Source: Chara braunii
Taxonomy: Eukaryota; Streptophyta; Charophyceae; Charales; Characeae
Assembly (NCBI GenBank): GCA_003427395.1
Contig: BFEA01000258.1
Location: 1,037,324 to 1,086,488, forward strand
Direction of reading: 5' to 3'
Length of the DNA stretch: 49,165 nucleotides
Shown: one piece after another, positions 30,470 to 41,544 of the stretch
Layout of the letters: every line of letters starts with the position of its first letter
Numbering within the stretch: position 1 is the first letter of the stretch
The notes under the pieces: generated by a model
Database searches by the model: none
Told to the model about the DNA's origin: nothing
Seen by the model: only the letters and a program-made list of their open reading frames with translations
Position numbers and translations under genes: made by a program

Positions 30470-31200
30470 TCACCCCAGTCCACTTAGCCGTTTGGTTGAG
30501 TGCCAGCATCATGACCGGGAGGACGAGTGTTCGATTCTTGGGATCGTCACGAGGAGCGTAAGATTCCATTCTTCTTCTTTCTTCTTCTTTCTTCTTTTCC
30601 TTTCTTCTTTCTTCATCTTTCCGTTCTTCTTTCTTCTTCTTTCTTCTTGGAGTGCAGTCGATCGAAACCCGCGTCGGGAAATGTGCGCGTTCTCTGGGAC
30701 ATGTATGCGGGGAGGATTTGTCATAAACAATCTCCGAAGCATGCACGCAAGGCAGTTGCCCCCTGTTTTCACTATTGGTTGAGCGTCCTACTCCTCTTTG
30801 GGAGGTGGCGCGTTCGATTCTTGGGATCGGCTCGTGCATGTAGGATACTATTTTTACCTGCGTAGCAACCATCAGTGAGGTCGTACATTGCTTGGTGGCT
30901 TTGTCGACGGCCTGTGTGGTCGTGTATGAGTGCGAGATTGTGACTGGTTACACCGGGAGGCGGAGAAATCCTTGCTGGAGTGGGGCTAAGCACTCGTCTT
31001 GGAGGTGAATTTTCACCCCAGTCCTGCTTGGGACGTGGCGTGTTCGATTGTTGGGAGCGGCTCATGCGTGTAGGATCCGATTCTTCGTCTTCTTCCTGTT
31101 CGTCTTCTCCTGCGTGGTGAGATCAGCTCGGGCGTGTAGGATCCGATTCTTCGTCTTCTTCCTGTTCTTCTCCTGCGTGGTGAGGCTTTGCGTGCTGGAT
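30470..31200 (+). repeat. tRNA-like repeat units
   Basis: Three related segments (about 30478-30550, 30766-30850 and 31012-31090) share TTGGTTGAG (A-box-like, first two), then G(T/C)GTTCGATT(C/G)TTGGGA (B-box-like) and GCTCRTGCRTGTAGGAT. They look like decayed tRNA-derived SINEs. A 66-bp tandem duplication (starts 31068 and 31134) of GTGTAGGATCCGATTCTTCG... follows. Confidence 0.5.
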
Positions 31201-31930
31201 GGGAGGTCAGTTGGTATGCCCCTCTGGGCATGGTAGTGCGGGAAGCCCCCTGAGGATGAGCTGAGCGCAGCACGATAGAAACGTGCTTGCGTCGGTGAAC
31301 GTGCGCGTAAGTAAGAGACTACTGTAGCATACGCGGCATTGTACTGCTAATCTTGTGAAGCGTGTAAGAAAGGCAGTTTTGGCCCCATTTTTCATTACTC
31401 TGCTTCTCCTTCGGTAGCCCCAATCTTGACGTGCGCCTGCCTGGCTTGTTTTCTCGTATTCTTCTTCCCTTTCGGTTCGATTGTTGACGTGGTAGATCTC
31501 CTTCGGTAGCTCCAATCTTCGGGCTTGTTGTCTCGTATTCTTCTCTGTCCCCCTCTTTCTATTGGAATGGCGACGTGGTAAACCTCCCGCCGCCTCTGGT
31601 CTGCTTTTTTTTCTTTGTCCTTCCCTTTTTCCTCCTCTGGTCTTTTAAAATCGGCTCAGAGACCCAAGACATTGAATCTGTGCTATCTTGAATCGTTCTG
31701 AATTGAATCTAATTAATCCGCTATTCAATTGAAGCGAATTGAATTGAATTGAATCTGCTATTGAATTGAAGTACATTAGATTTGATCATTGAATTTGCTA
31801 TTGAATTTCGATGAATTTGGATCAAACCAAGAGTACCTAATGGTGGTGGTGATGGTGGTGATTGGCGGGGTGAGTCAGGCGGAGGGGGATTGCTGACGAG
31901 GTGATTCAAACCTCGACTTTCGCTAGATCA
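31200..31930. other. Intergenic; AT-rich GAATTGAATT repeats at 31690-31815
   Basis: Imperfect repeats of TATTGAATTGAA. No gene recognised. Confidence 0.4.
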
Positions 31931-31944
31931 CAGTGAGAGTGATA

Positions 31945-31997
31945 ACGATGATGATGATGATGACGCAAAGGTCATGATGATGATGCGAAGGTGATGG

Positions 31998-32029
<32 letters not shown>

Positions 32030-32112
32030 GGTAAGGACGAAAGTAGGGTGCACTGCAAGAAAATGGCGGGAAAATTAGGATTACCATGATGATTACGATG
32101 GGATGGACATTA

Positions 32113-32148
<36 letters not shown>

Positions 32149-32320
32149 CGGGGATATTAATAGTGATGATGATCATGGATAATGGCGGACGAAAGGTGCA
32201 CTGGAAGAAGAGGGGTTAAAAAAAAAAGAGACGTTACCAAAAACGATGATGATGATGATGATGATGATGATGAGGAGGAGGAGGAGGAGTAGGAGGAGTA
32301 GGAGGAGGAGAAGGGGGAGC
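31945..32320. repeat. (GAT)n / (GAG)n trinucleotide region
   Basis: Three separate (ATG)n runs (about 32000-32028, 32114-32149, 32246-32273) and a GAG run. Confidence 0.9.
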
Positions 32321-32329
32321 GTAAGGTGC

Positions 32330-33455
32330 ATTGCAAGAAAAAGGGTTGGAAATCGAAAGAACATGAGCATCATTTTCGTTTCCTCCCTGCTACATACGTA
32401 TTTCCCTCCTTACACCTCCCCAACCCTCCTCGACTCTCATTGCCCCCAAGTCGCTAATGACCTTGGGGGGAATCGTTTGGAAGACAGTGATTCCGCCTTC
32501 TAAACAAAAAGAGGAAAGAAGAGAAAAGAATTAGTGTTTTTTCCTCTAATGTACCTCGGGATTTTCCATATTTGTTTTGGACTCCCACCATGCTTCATTC
32601 ATCTCGGCCAGCTCATCCACCCCGGTCGTTTCTTTTAATTACGTTTCGTTGTATGCAGTGGATAAGGTCAAGAGGGGAATGAAAAAAAAAAAAAAAAAAG
32701 GGTGAAGAGGGGAATTGATCAGCAGTGGATAATGTAAGAGGGGTGTGTGCTCGAAGCGTGTCGAAAGTGGTTCGGCTCTTTTTTTTTTTTTTTTTTTTTT
32801 TGTTGACGTGGATGTGTTGACGTGCTTGCTATACACACAACTCCGTAAAAGAAGCGTGACTGTGCCAGACTGTTTCGTCGGACTTTCGTTGACTCGTTGA
32901 CTCATTGACTAGTCAGAGGCAAGATATGTTTGACTGATAGGCAAAGCTCTTCCCGACGAGGTTTTCTTTGTGTGGGTGTGGGTGTGGGTGTGTAGGATTT
33001 ATTTGCTGGAATGGCTGTGTGTTAGTGGGTGCTTGTTTTTAAATATCCTTGTTTTTCCTATTCATGGGAGTTGTGGGTAGGATAGGTCGCATACACACAT
33101 ATATATGACGATATATAAAGACATATGTAAAACGAAGAAAATGAAGAAGAAGAAGAAGAAGTAGAAGAAAGAGAATGTAGAAGAAGAAGAAGAAGGGGAA
33201 GAAGAAAAAGAAGGAAAAAAAGAAGGAAAAAAAAAGGAAAAAAAGAAGGAAAAAAAGAAGAAATTGCCGAAGAAAAGAAAAAAAGATGGGGTGTGTCATT
33301 TGCTTTGTTTGACTGATAGGCCTTCCTCTTCCCTTTTCCTTTCTTTGACTGAATCCCTTTCTCTTTCTCTTTCTCTTGCCTCTGTGAGGTTTCGTTTCCT
33401 CCTCCTTTTCTTTACCTCTTTCCCTTTTGGCTGCATGCAAGTGGGCCCTTGTGAC
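32330..33455. other. Intergenic; simple sequence only
   Basis: Contains A/T homopolymers, a GGGTGTGGGTGTG patch near 32975, and a GAA/AAG-rich purine tract at 33135-33265. No supportable gene. Confidence 0.45.
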
Positions 33456-34467
33456 ACACGGGGATAGGGGCAGCCGGCGCTCAATCTGTCATCCACGTGG
33501 CCGGCCTTGTACGTAAGAGGTGATGAACAGGCGGAGCTTTCCTTACATACTTCTTTCCTTTTTCTGTTTTTTTTTTTTTTTTTTTTTTCGCCCTTGCGCT
33601 CCGATACACGGTGTGACGATATATGTACATCTATTTATATTTATTTTTTTTAGCGTATAATGGGTTAATGAACTTTAATCCATGTGGTTGCATATGGATT
33701 TGAACTCATGATCCCTCCCTGCCTGTTCAGTGAACAGGTACGTGTGTACCATCCGCCCGTGTGCGGTGGCTGGGTGTGTGTCACGTGGATGAATGCCATT
33801 CGGACCCTATCCGTTTGAATGTTATCCAGCCACGTGGCTGAACCTCCTTTGCAGGTGTGCCTCATAGGTTCATATGTTCATACCCAAATCTTTCTCGGGC
33901 GTTTTATCTTTTCCCGCGCGCGGGATGTGATATGCTACCTCCTTATCCTTATCTTATCGTTATCTTATCGTTATCTTATCCTTATCTTATCCTTATCCGT
34001 TTGCTTGTGAATCTGGTGAGATGTACTTTGTTGTGGTCATTCTCTCTTTTTCTAATTAATGGTGTCCGTCATATGCAGATCTTCCTTAGGCCAATCCTGA
34101 TCTTTTTATCCTTAATCTATTTGTACCTTTATCCATTTATATTTATATCTTTTTTATCCATTTGTTTGTGTTGATTGGTATTACAGGTGGGAGCGGACCT
34201 GGACCTAAGGCTGGGCAAGGGGCGCATTGGCGCGCTTTACCATTTGCTGCTAGTGCCTTTTGGCCATTTCTCGTGCTGTTGGCGTGGTTTATAATACGTG
34301 CAGCTTGCCGCGTGCAAGCAGGAGGGGTGTTGTGGGAAGCTTCTCTTATCTTTATCCATTTGTTGGTGCACATACGTTCAGCTTCCTACATGCAAGGAGA
34401 AGGGGTGTCGTGAGGGGGCATCTCTCTCTCACTCACCTTCCTCCCATTCGTTGTCTGCTGCCCTGCC
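33456..34467. other. Intergenic; CTTATC-type repeats and a possible tRNA-like box
   Basis: (CTTATC[C/G]TTAT)n runs at 33941-34002. The minus strand at about 33692-33705 reads GAGTTCAAATCC, a good pol III B box without a convincing A box. Confidence 0.35.
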
Positions 34468-34689
34468 GTGATGATGAATATCAAATCGACGGCTCCTGGG
34501 GGCCCTCTGGCACACCTGCAAAGGAGGTTGAATGATTGTTCCAGGCCTCAGACCCATCAAGACTTCGAAGATTGGCTTTATCCCATCCAAAAGGTCTTCG
34601 ATGACGCTTTGTTGCATGGACAGCTGGCCCTAGAGGAACTGGCCTTACCTGTGCAGAAGAGTCTCAACGAATTCAAGAAGAAAACTCAG
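34468..34689 (+). CDS. Candidate first coding exon of a multi-exon gene
   Basis: Seventy-four codons from an ATG give a protein-like, helix-prone sequence (HQDFEDWLYPIQKVFDDALL, ELALPVQKSLNEFKKK). It ends at ACTCAG followed by GCAAGT, the strong consensus of a GC-AG intron donor, in phase 0. The family is not recognised. It could join the phase-0 exon candidate at 37017 and the exon at 43518. The alternative is an isolated non-coding frame. No transcript evidence is available. Confidence 0.4.
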
Positions 34690-34859
34690 GCAAGTCCGGA
34701 TTACACACAAACATCCACACACTACGTCCTGATGCAATGCACACAAACCTCCTGATGAGTCCGACAAAATAGTGCAATGAATTGCAGTGTTTTCGTTAGT
34801 CTGTCACGACCCCCGTTTTTTGTGTTGTGTTTAGTGAACACATGACGCTCGCACATAAA

Positions 34860-34872
<13 letters not shown>

Positions 34873-34918
<46 letters not shown>
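34873..34918. repeat. (TC)n(AC)n microsatellite
   Basis: A short CT run followed by about 21 AC repeats. Confidence 0.95.
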
Positions 34919-34922
<4 letters not shown>

Positions 34923-35079
34923 AGATTCACCCATGGTTTCATTGACCAATTTGTGAAAATCGTTCTCAAACAGGTCGTGGTTGGATCAATCAATTAATGA
35001 ATGAATCAATCAGTGCGGGCATGCATGGATAAATCTTCAGAACCTGCGACTCACAGAACGAACAACAGACACAGAACCA

Positions 35080-35119
<40 letters not shown>
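35080..35119. repeat. (TC)n microsatellite
   Basis: About 18 TC repeats. Confidence 0.95.
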
Positions 35120-35121
<2 letters not shown>

Positions 35122-35509
35122 ATTTGTGCTTGTGCAGTGCCTGGGCAATTGCCGGTTAGCAATTGGTTCTCTCTCTGTCTCTCTGATGAAAGTCGTGCGA
35201 GTGATTCTCTAAAAACTCTCGTGCCTTGATGAAAGTCGTGCATGTGCAGAAACCATTTTTTGGAGGGAGTCTGAAATAGTGACGGTGGCATTCTCAGACA
35301 GGCTATTCCTGCGCTGATATGAAAATGCACAGCAGTGCTGATGGGGACAGCCGGCGATGGCATATATGGCTCTGCTAATGGTGACAGCAGTGGATTGACT
35401 TGTTGCAAAAATGCGACATTGCAAGCTGATCGATAAAATGGATTGTCATCACAGGGGACCCTATTACTACCCTGCTACCCAGCCCATGTGGCTGATTCCT
35501 ACACACAAT

Positions 35510-36240
35510 GTCAAACATGTTGTTGTTTATAAGCAGATCACGAGTTCGGATCCATGTGCAATCACGTGAAAACAACAACGTTACGGCCTACGTCCTCCCT
35601 GCTCTGCCACAGAGCGGGGGGGACAGACCTGCCACAAAGCCCATGTGTCACACATGCAATTGTTTGGAAGCAGTTCAAGAGCTCGAATCCGTGTGGAATC
35701 AGGTGGTAACAATAACGTTAGAGCCTATGCCCTCCCTGCTCTGCTACAGAGCAGCGGGGGGGAGCGGAGCGGGGTGGACAGTCGAGTGATCTATGATGTA
35801 GGAAGCATGCCGACTGTTGTCTATGGCAGGAGATGTGTAGGTATGATTAGTGTCCTGCACACAATGTCACAAATGCAGTTGTTCGTAAGCAGATCATGAG
35901 TTCAAACCCGTATGGAATCTGCTGAAAACAAGGACGTTAGGGGCTACGTCCTCCTGGCTCTGCAACAGTGTGGGGTGGACAACGAGTTATCAGTCTACGG
36001 TGTAGAGGAGCACACAGACTGTCGTCTCACGGAGTAGATTTGTAGTGTGGGTATGATTAGGGAGGAAATCGTCCACATATGCTTAAAACAAGGACGTTAG
36101 GGGCTACGTCCTCCTGGCTCTGCAACAGTGCGGGGTCGACAACGAGTTATCAGTCTACGGTGTAGAGGAGCACGCAGACTGTCGTGTCACGGAGGAGATC
36201 TGTAGTGTGGGTATGATTAGGGAGGAAATCGTCCACATAA
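35510..36240 (+). repeat. Tandem/interspersed array with B-box-like motif; 160-bp duplication
   Basis: Units carry AAGCAGATCACGAGTTCGGA / GAGCTCGAATCC / GAGTTCAAACCC (B-box-like), then AACAAYRACGTTA-RGCCTAYG and CCTCCCTGCTCTGC-ACAG. The last two units (from 35925 and 36085) are a 160-bp duplication of high identity. Earlier units are diverged and spaced 134-218 bp apart. Confidence 0.75.
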
Positions 36241-36496
36241 ATGAATCCTGGTGTGAATTAAGACCCCAAGAAAAGAAGGGAAAATAAATCCCTTCTCTGC
36301 TGTGGCACAGAGGGGGACGGACGAGCGACCTACGACGTGAAGGGCCATGCAGACGTTCTTCTCACCCTGGAGATCTGTAATGTAACATGGCAGAAAAAAA
36401 TCATCATCGGCACACAGGAATCATGGTACTAACAGTGACGCCAACAAAAAGTAAAGAGGAAAAGGAAAACCAAAACACCTGACCCATGACATTGCA

Positions 36497-36679
36497 GAGG
36501 ACCATGCAGACGTTATTCTCACGCTGGAGATCTACAATGTGTCATCACATAGGAAATGATCAACGCGACAACGGGGATACGTGACACAGAGGACCATGCA
36601 GACGTTATTCTCACGCTGGAGATCTACAATGTGTCATCACATAGGAAATGATCAACACGACAACGGGGATACGTGACAC
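36497..36679. repeat. 92-bp tandem duplication
   Basis: GAGGACCATGCAGACGTTAT ... GGGGATACGTGACAC starts at 36497 and 36589 with one or two differences. A diverged related phrase (CATGCAGACGTTCTTCTCAC) lies at about 36347. Confidence 0.95.
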
Positions 36680-37016
36680 TGTATAATCCACACCATCGTC
36701 TTCCTCCGTTTCCCATTGCTCGGACGCGTGTGGGATCGAGAGCCTTGTGTACAGGAGTAGTATGCCGCTTGCCATTGCTCAGATGCGTGCAGGATGATTG
36801 CAGGAGAATTGTAGCGTATTGCTGCGTGAAATAAATCATGAATACAAAGGATCGGGTCTGAACTCTGGCACCATTGCCTGCCTTCAGTTCTCAATGGGGC
36901 ATGAGCAAAGCCCATGTAATGACTAGAACAATAGATTATTGTGCAATGCTCACAGAGGCGAGTGGGTGATGCTCATCGCTTTCACCAGACGGGCATGATG
37001 CAGCTCGATCTTGCAG

Positions 37017-37067
37017 GGTCCCCTTTGCAATGTGCACGGCATCGATGGCGAATCCCTGCTGATACAG
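37017..37067 (+). CDS. Candidate internal exon, 17 codons
   Basis: Bounded by CTTGCAG and CAG|GTACGA splice-like signals and open in phase 0 (GPLCNVHGIDGESLLIQ). Phase-compatible with 34468-34689 and 43518-43675. Very short, so it may be chance. Confidence 0.25.
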
Positions 37068-37382
37068 GTACGATTAATTTGTGTCGTAAGTTTTGCCTTC
37101 CGTCTCTACGCAGCACAGATACCCATCAAGTTGCAGCGTGATTGGCAGAGATGGAGGGTGTGGCCGCTGCTATGTGGCTACGGCAAGGATGAGGGGCCTT
37201 GGTCCACTACTTGGCAAATGTGAAAAAGGCCCGAAAGGGCGAATTTATCCTTCCACTTTCCATTTATGAACTAGTGGAACGATGGCCCTATGGCTCTGAT
37301 GGTGATGGCGGGGTGTGTTCCTGCGCGGGGAGCGCGTTGCGCATGTGGCCAAGTGTTGCAGCAGTATGTAGACAACAGAGAT

Positions 37383-37493
37383 CTACAGTCTTCCCCCGAA
37401 TACAGCGCACGGTCATTATAGGCGAATTTGGTCTATCTCGCAGTCTAAATTCAGCTATAATGACCGTACGTTGTATTCGGGGGAAGACTGTAG
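37383..37493. mobile_element. MITE family B, copy 5 (well-preserved, 111 bp)
   Basis: CTACAGTCTTCCCCCGAATA at the left is the near-perfect inverse of TATTCGGGGGAAGACTGTAG at the right. Inner CACGGTCATTATA / TATAATGACCGTACG arms also pair. The whole element can fold into a long hairpin. Confidence 0.9.
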
Positions 37494-37494
37494 G

Positions 37495-38020
37495 GAGAAG
37501 AGGAGGAATTCCTAATCAGATCTGGAAAAGAGTGGCAATGAAATCTAGTAGAGATGCTGTATGATGAAATCAGAGCCAGGGGGGGTGGACCAGAGTCTTG
37601 TACCTCATGGGCATGATCATCGTCCGTTGTTGCACTGGATCTGTGAATTTGTATTCACACCCTGGTCATGTCCCTACACACTCCCTCCGCCCCCACCCTG
37701 CAAAAAACGAAGAAAAAAGGCCCATGCGAACTCGCCCCCATGTTGGTGGTAGAAATGAGAAAAGCTTATGACTTCGTCAGGAAGGTTGGGAATTCTCATT
37801 TGTATGAACTGCACAGTGGTTGAGTTATGAACTGGTGACTGGTCGGTAGACGACTCATGAACTGCAGACTCCGCACTCTTCATTGAGATGCAACCTCAGA
37901 GTGGCAGCTGTCCTCCAGTGGGTGAATGCCCAATTTGCCAACTCTTTGGTGAGAGTTGAACTCCCTACAGTAGTTGCTGAAGGCAATGATGATGAACTTG
38001 TGGAATTCAGATGCATGTGA
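37495..38020. other. Intergenic, nothing recognised
   Basis: No supportable gene or repeat boundary. Confidence 0.35.
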
Positions 38021-38022
38021 GT

Positions 38023-38210
38023 TTAGACCACCAGTACACAGCCTCAGTCTTGTAGAAAATCATGAGTTGCCATCTCCCGAAATTTGCGCGGCTCGGAGCT
38101 ACTGGTCCGCAACGGCTGGCAGCGCCAGCCAAGAAATAAAAGAACGGCACCGCTGGCTGCTCGGAAAAGCTTGATGCGAAGTGCAGTGCCACGGGTGTAT
38201 TGGTGGTTTA
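38023..38210. mobile_element. MITE family A, copy 4
   Basis: The left end TTAGACCACCAGTACA and the right end TATTGGTGGTTTA are diverged. The interior shares CAACGGCTGG-AGCGCC-GCCA and AAAGAACGGCACC with copy 3. It is more decayed than copies 1 and 2. Confidence 0.65.
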
Positions 38211-38569
38211 TGCGTCATCGGATCAAGCATGATGAGGTAGAGGATGGATGCTCTTAGGGGGAGAGAAGTTAGAGGGGAGAGAGAAATCACAAAGGGAAAG
38301 AGTTGCAGATAGGTCTGCATATGGATGTGCTGGGATCCACTTGCAGAGGCCAAATGCAGGCGAGGTTGATGTGACTGCAAGCATCATCGCATCGAGCATG
38401 AGGAGGGAGAATGGTTGTAGAAAGAGATTTGGCGGGTCGGCGGGGGGGAGCTCAGAAATGGCAAGGGAAAAAGTGTTTTCTCATGGTTGCTGGGCACCTG
38501 TCGTTCATCTCTTGCTCACGGAGAGGGGCAGACAGATCTGCCGCGCTGTGGTTGTGCTGTGCTGGCACA

Positions 38570-38683
38570 GGACTTCACCTGAATAGAATGCATGGCTGTT
38601 ATAGCTGTATTTGGGGCACCTTTTAGTCTAGATACAGAGATAATGACCGTGCGACGTGCGTACTATTTGGGTAGAGACGGTAG
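38570..38683. mobile_element. MITE family B, copy 6 (decayed)
   Basis: ACTTCACCTGAATAGAATGC pairs imperfectly with GTACTATTTGGGTAGAGACG. The inner TAATGACCGTGCG arm is present. Confidence 0.5.
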
Positions 38684-38806
38684 TGTTTGGCTCCATTAGA
38701 CTGGACCATTGAGTGGTGTAGGGGTATAGGCTGAGGGTGATGGCGTCCCACTACTACCTGTATCTCGGGCAACTTTCAGTTTAGATACCGAGAAACTAGA
38801 ATAGCA

Positions 38807-39747
38807 CTACCGTCTTCACCAGAAAATAACGCCCCGGGGTTGTATTCGAATATAACACCCGGTGAGCATTATATTTGGTAACTTGGTGGCATTTTTTTTT
38901 TTTTTTTTTTTTTTTTTGGAAAGAAGTCATCTTTATTAAAGTTTATTTCCAATTGATAAAAGATCGAGGCCGGGGCCTCACAATTCAACCCGAAGTAGCC
39001 ATAGAATCAAACATACTGGAAACCGGGTCCAGTGTCCCATACCTACTCACCTTCTCAATAATCTCTCGTCTCAAAAAAACCTTGAGGCGCTGTTAAAAAG
39101 GGCTATTGTATGACATATCTTGTAATTTTCCTGACTCTGTCCACATCTACACGTCTCTTTATTTCCTATACTGTACCAACTGCTACCATTCTCAGACATT
39201 TAATACCTGTCCCAAAGAAGCCACCACGGAGAAACTTCTAATCTACTGATCTATTTCGGAGTCACCTTTCCCTTATGACTGACCTCCAAGCCTGAACCTC
39301 AAAGATGCAGTCTTCCCTGGACTGGTTGGTGATAATTTTGGTGGGGCCCCCCCCAAAAAAAAAAAAAAAAAAAAAACTGTAAAAAAAGATATGTTGTCTA
39401 CAATTGGTACGCAACCAACTTTTGGCGGAGGGTCACTTCAGAATTCCTTACAAACCCGGAAATAGAAAAAGACAACAATAAATCAAACCAAAACATACCC
39501 CTTGGAAGTCAACCTCCCCCTCAATTCCCTTTAGAACCCATGTATACCCCCCTTCCCCCCCTTTAAAACCGATGGCACATTCAAATATAACGCCTGTCCG
39601 TTTTATTCGGACATAACGCCCGGCCGTTATATTCAAATGGGCGTTCTATTTGAAACAAAGAGTAAAAGTGAGTAAAAACAAAGATCTGATTTTTGTAGTG
39701 CAAGTTGAATATAAGGCCTGGACGTTATTTTCGGGTAAAAACGGTAG
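38807..39747. mobile_element. Long MITE, family B-long, copy 2, split by a LINE 3' end
   Basis: The ends are CTACCGTCTTCACCAGAAAA and TTTTCGGGTAAAAACGGTAG. The interior right of 39326 aligns with 20180-20735. The left interior is interrupted by a LINE fragment at 38892-39325. Confidence 0.75.
38892..39325 (-). mobile_element. 5'-truncated LINE 3' end inserted in the long MITE
   Basis: On the minus strand it ends AATAAAGATGACTTCTTTCC followed by A27, and upstream it reads EDCIFEVQAWRSVIRER-like residues. The flanks TTGGTGGCA (38883-38891) and TTGGTGATA (39326-39334) are a diverged 9-bp target duplication. The empty-site sequence TTGGTGGCAACTTCGGTGGG survives in the other long MITE (20175-20194). 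Confidence 0.8.
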
Positions 39748-39749
39748 GA

Positions 39750-40725
39750 TGAGAGTAGCGGGACGCCATCACCCTCGGGACTTATTGATGAGGTCTTCAA
39801 TTTTGTAGAACTGGAATGAACTCTACCGTAGCCCCTGGATTTGATTTCTTGATAGGACATTTGCCGACCGGCCCAGTTGAAACGGTTTTCACCTTTACGG
39901 TAGCAGTTGCTGTCCCCAGGGCTCAATCCCCAGACCTCGCCCTTAACCGTGTACAGTATCAGTGCCCTGTGTGTGTTTGAACCCGCGACCTGTGTCTTGG
40001 AGGTCGCCTGTTTGCTGGTTATAGGTAGTCTGGTCGTTGGGTTTCGATCCGTAGGTCTGTCGAGTAGGAGTCCTCACTGAGTAGGGGTCGTAGCTGCTAC
40101 AGTCCTGAACGGTCAGAGTTGTAGCTGCTACAGTCCCGAGAGGTCAAGTCTACAAGCTTCCGGAAGGTCCGGAAGTGACCTTTCGTAGGGTCCTAAGAGT
40201 CAGCCTAGGGGCACATGGGCAAGTGGACATTCCAACCTCGCTTAGTCAGCGGTACCCAGTCCCGGTCGCACTTTGTCAAGTCAGCAAGTACCATGTGGGA
40301 CTGTGTGCACCCTGGGCCCAGGGTCCAAGGGCAGACCATTGACAATCCGAAGTATTAATCAAGAGGCAGCGTCAAGTCATCATTCATTCTGCCTGTGAGC
40401 CATGCGGAAGCGCTGCCTGAGCGTCTTGTGCAAGGGGGAGGTCTGCAGGTGCCCAAGGGAGAAGAGGACTAAGAGGAGGAAGATCGGCCATAACTGATAG
40501 ATGTTAGTGTATGAGGAGGACGGTGCCCATAGCCACCACGTCAGCAGGATAGATGTTAGTGTGTGATTGAGTTGTGTGTGTGTGTACGTGTCGGGACATC
40601 CAGGGAGATCCAGTGTGTGTGTACGAACAAGCGCTGAGAGTGCAAGTGTCAGCCATAGCTCGCCAGGACAAGTTTGAATCTGAGTTGTGTTCTTGGCTTC
40701 ATCATCTCTGAGCTTTGTGTGGGCG
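39750..40725. other. Intergenic; tRNA-like boxes
   Basis: The minus strand at about 39975-39990 reads GGTCGCGGGTTCAAACAC and the plus strand at 40040-40050 reads GGGTTTCGATCC, both B-box-like. Short repeats of GTAGCTGCTACAGTCC occur at 40089 and 40121. No gene recognised. Confidence 0.35.
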
Positions 40726-40836
40726 CTACAGTCTTCCCCCGAACACAACACACCCTTATTTTGGCTGTATCTGGCCGGAAATATAGCTTGTTTACATTCA
40801 TTTTTAGGGTGCGTTATGTTCGGGAGAAGACGGTAG
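40726..40836. mobile_element. MITE family B, copy 7
   Basis: CTACAGTCTTCCCCCGAACA pairs with TATGTTCGGGAGAAGACGGTAG. The inner arms are AACACACCCTTATTTT / ATTTTTAGGGTGCGTT. Confidence 0.8.
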
Positions 40837-40839
40837 TCG

Positions 40840-41540
40840 CCAACTTGATCGTCATCTGTTTGTATGCATGCTGAAGGTTGAAATCGACCAGTCTGGTTGC
40901 ACAGCACTTTGATATACTCAGATGCATTTTCCTTTCCTCTTCTTTCCCAAGGAAGGGAACAACTCAGAATATTGTGGTGTGCAGCGGGATTTGAATTCTT
41001 GATCTTTTTATCAATAGTAGCATGTGTGCAGCATTTGCACACAACTGCAATTTCCGCAACCTATCGAGACAGAAGCTCCCCTCGATGCTGTGAAAAAGGC
41101 CTTCCCTCCCTCCCTCCCTCCCTCCCTCCCTCTCTCTATAAGACCTACCAACCACCCTGTTATGTTCATTCACTCTGAGTTGAGCAGTTAGCAAGCACGT
41201 CTGTGGACTGGCGCCGCACACTGAGTTATGGAGTGTGGTGCGCTGCGGAATGAGCTGCGGGATGGTACACTCATATAACTACTGGTGAAGAGATCAGTAG
41301 TCCAAGTCTGAGTCGAGCCTTCCCCCTGGCCCCCCTGCCCACTGCATCCCGTGTGTAAAACAAAGGCAAATTTTTGGAAAACAAAAAAAGGGAAGTATCA
41401 TTGTTGCGTGCTTCCTGTTTCTGGAGGACTGCCAACACCGTTGCGCTTCGGGGCCATTGCCTGTCCCTTTGGGCTTCCTCATATCAAGGCTTGTTCAGCT
41501 GCTTCCAGCTCCAGGTTAGCGGCAATGAGTGTCTGACTGG
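40840..41540. other. Intergenic; (CCCT)n at 41102-41132
   Basis: A pyrimidine tetranucleotide run and a minus-strand B-box-like GAATTCAAATCCCG at about 40985-40998. No gene. Confidence 0.4.
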
Positions 41541-41544
41541 TTTT

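Noticed and set aside
32246-32503. Met/Arg repeat open frame
   Set aside because: It is (ATG)n and (AGG)n trinucleotide repeat read in frame.
33941-34002. CTTATC-type repeats as possible interstitial telomere
   Set aside because: Neither TTTAGGG nor any known telomere unit; period is irregular.
34743-34800. CTGATGAGTCC resembling a hammerhead ribozyme core
   Set aside because: No pairing stem II (no GGAC partner) and no CGAAA box follows at the right distance.
40380-41042. 220-residue minus-strand open frame
   Set aside because: It runs through MITE copy 40726-40836 and a tRNA-like repeat, and shows no family features.
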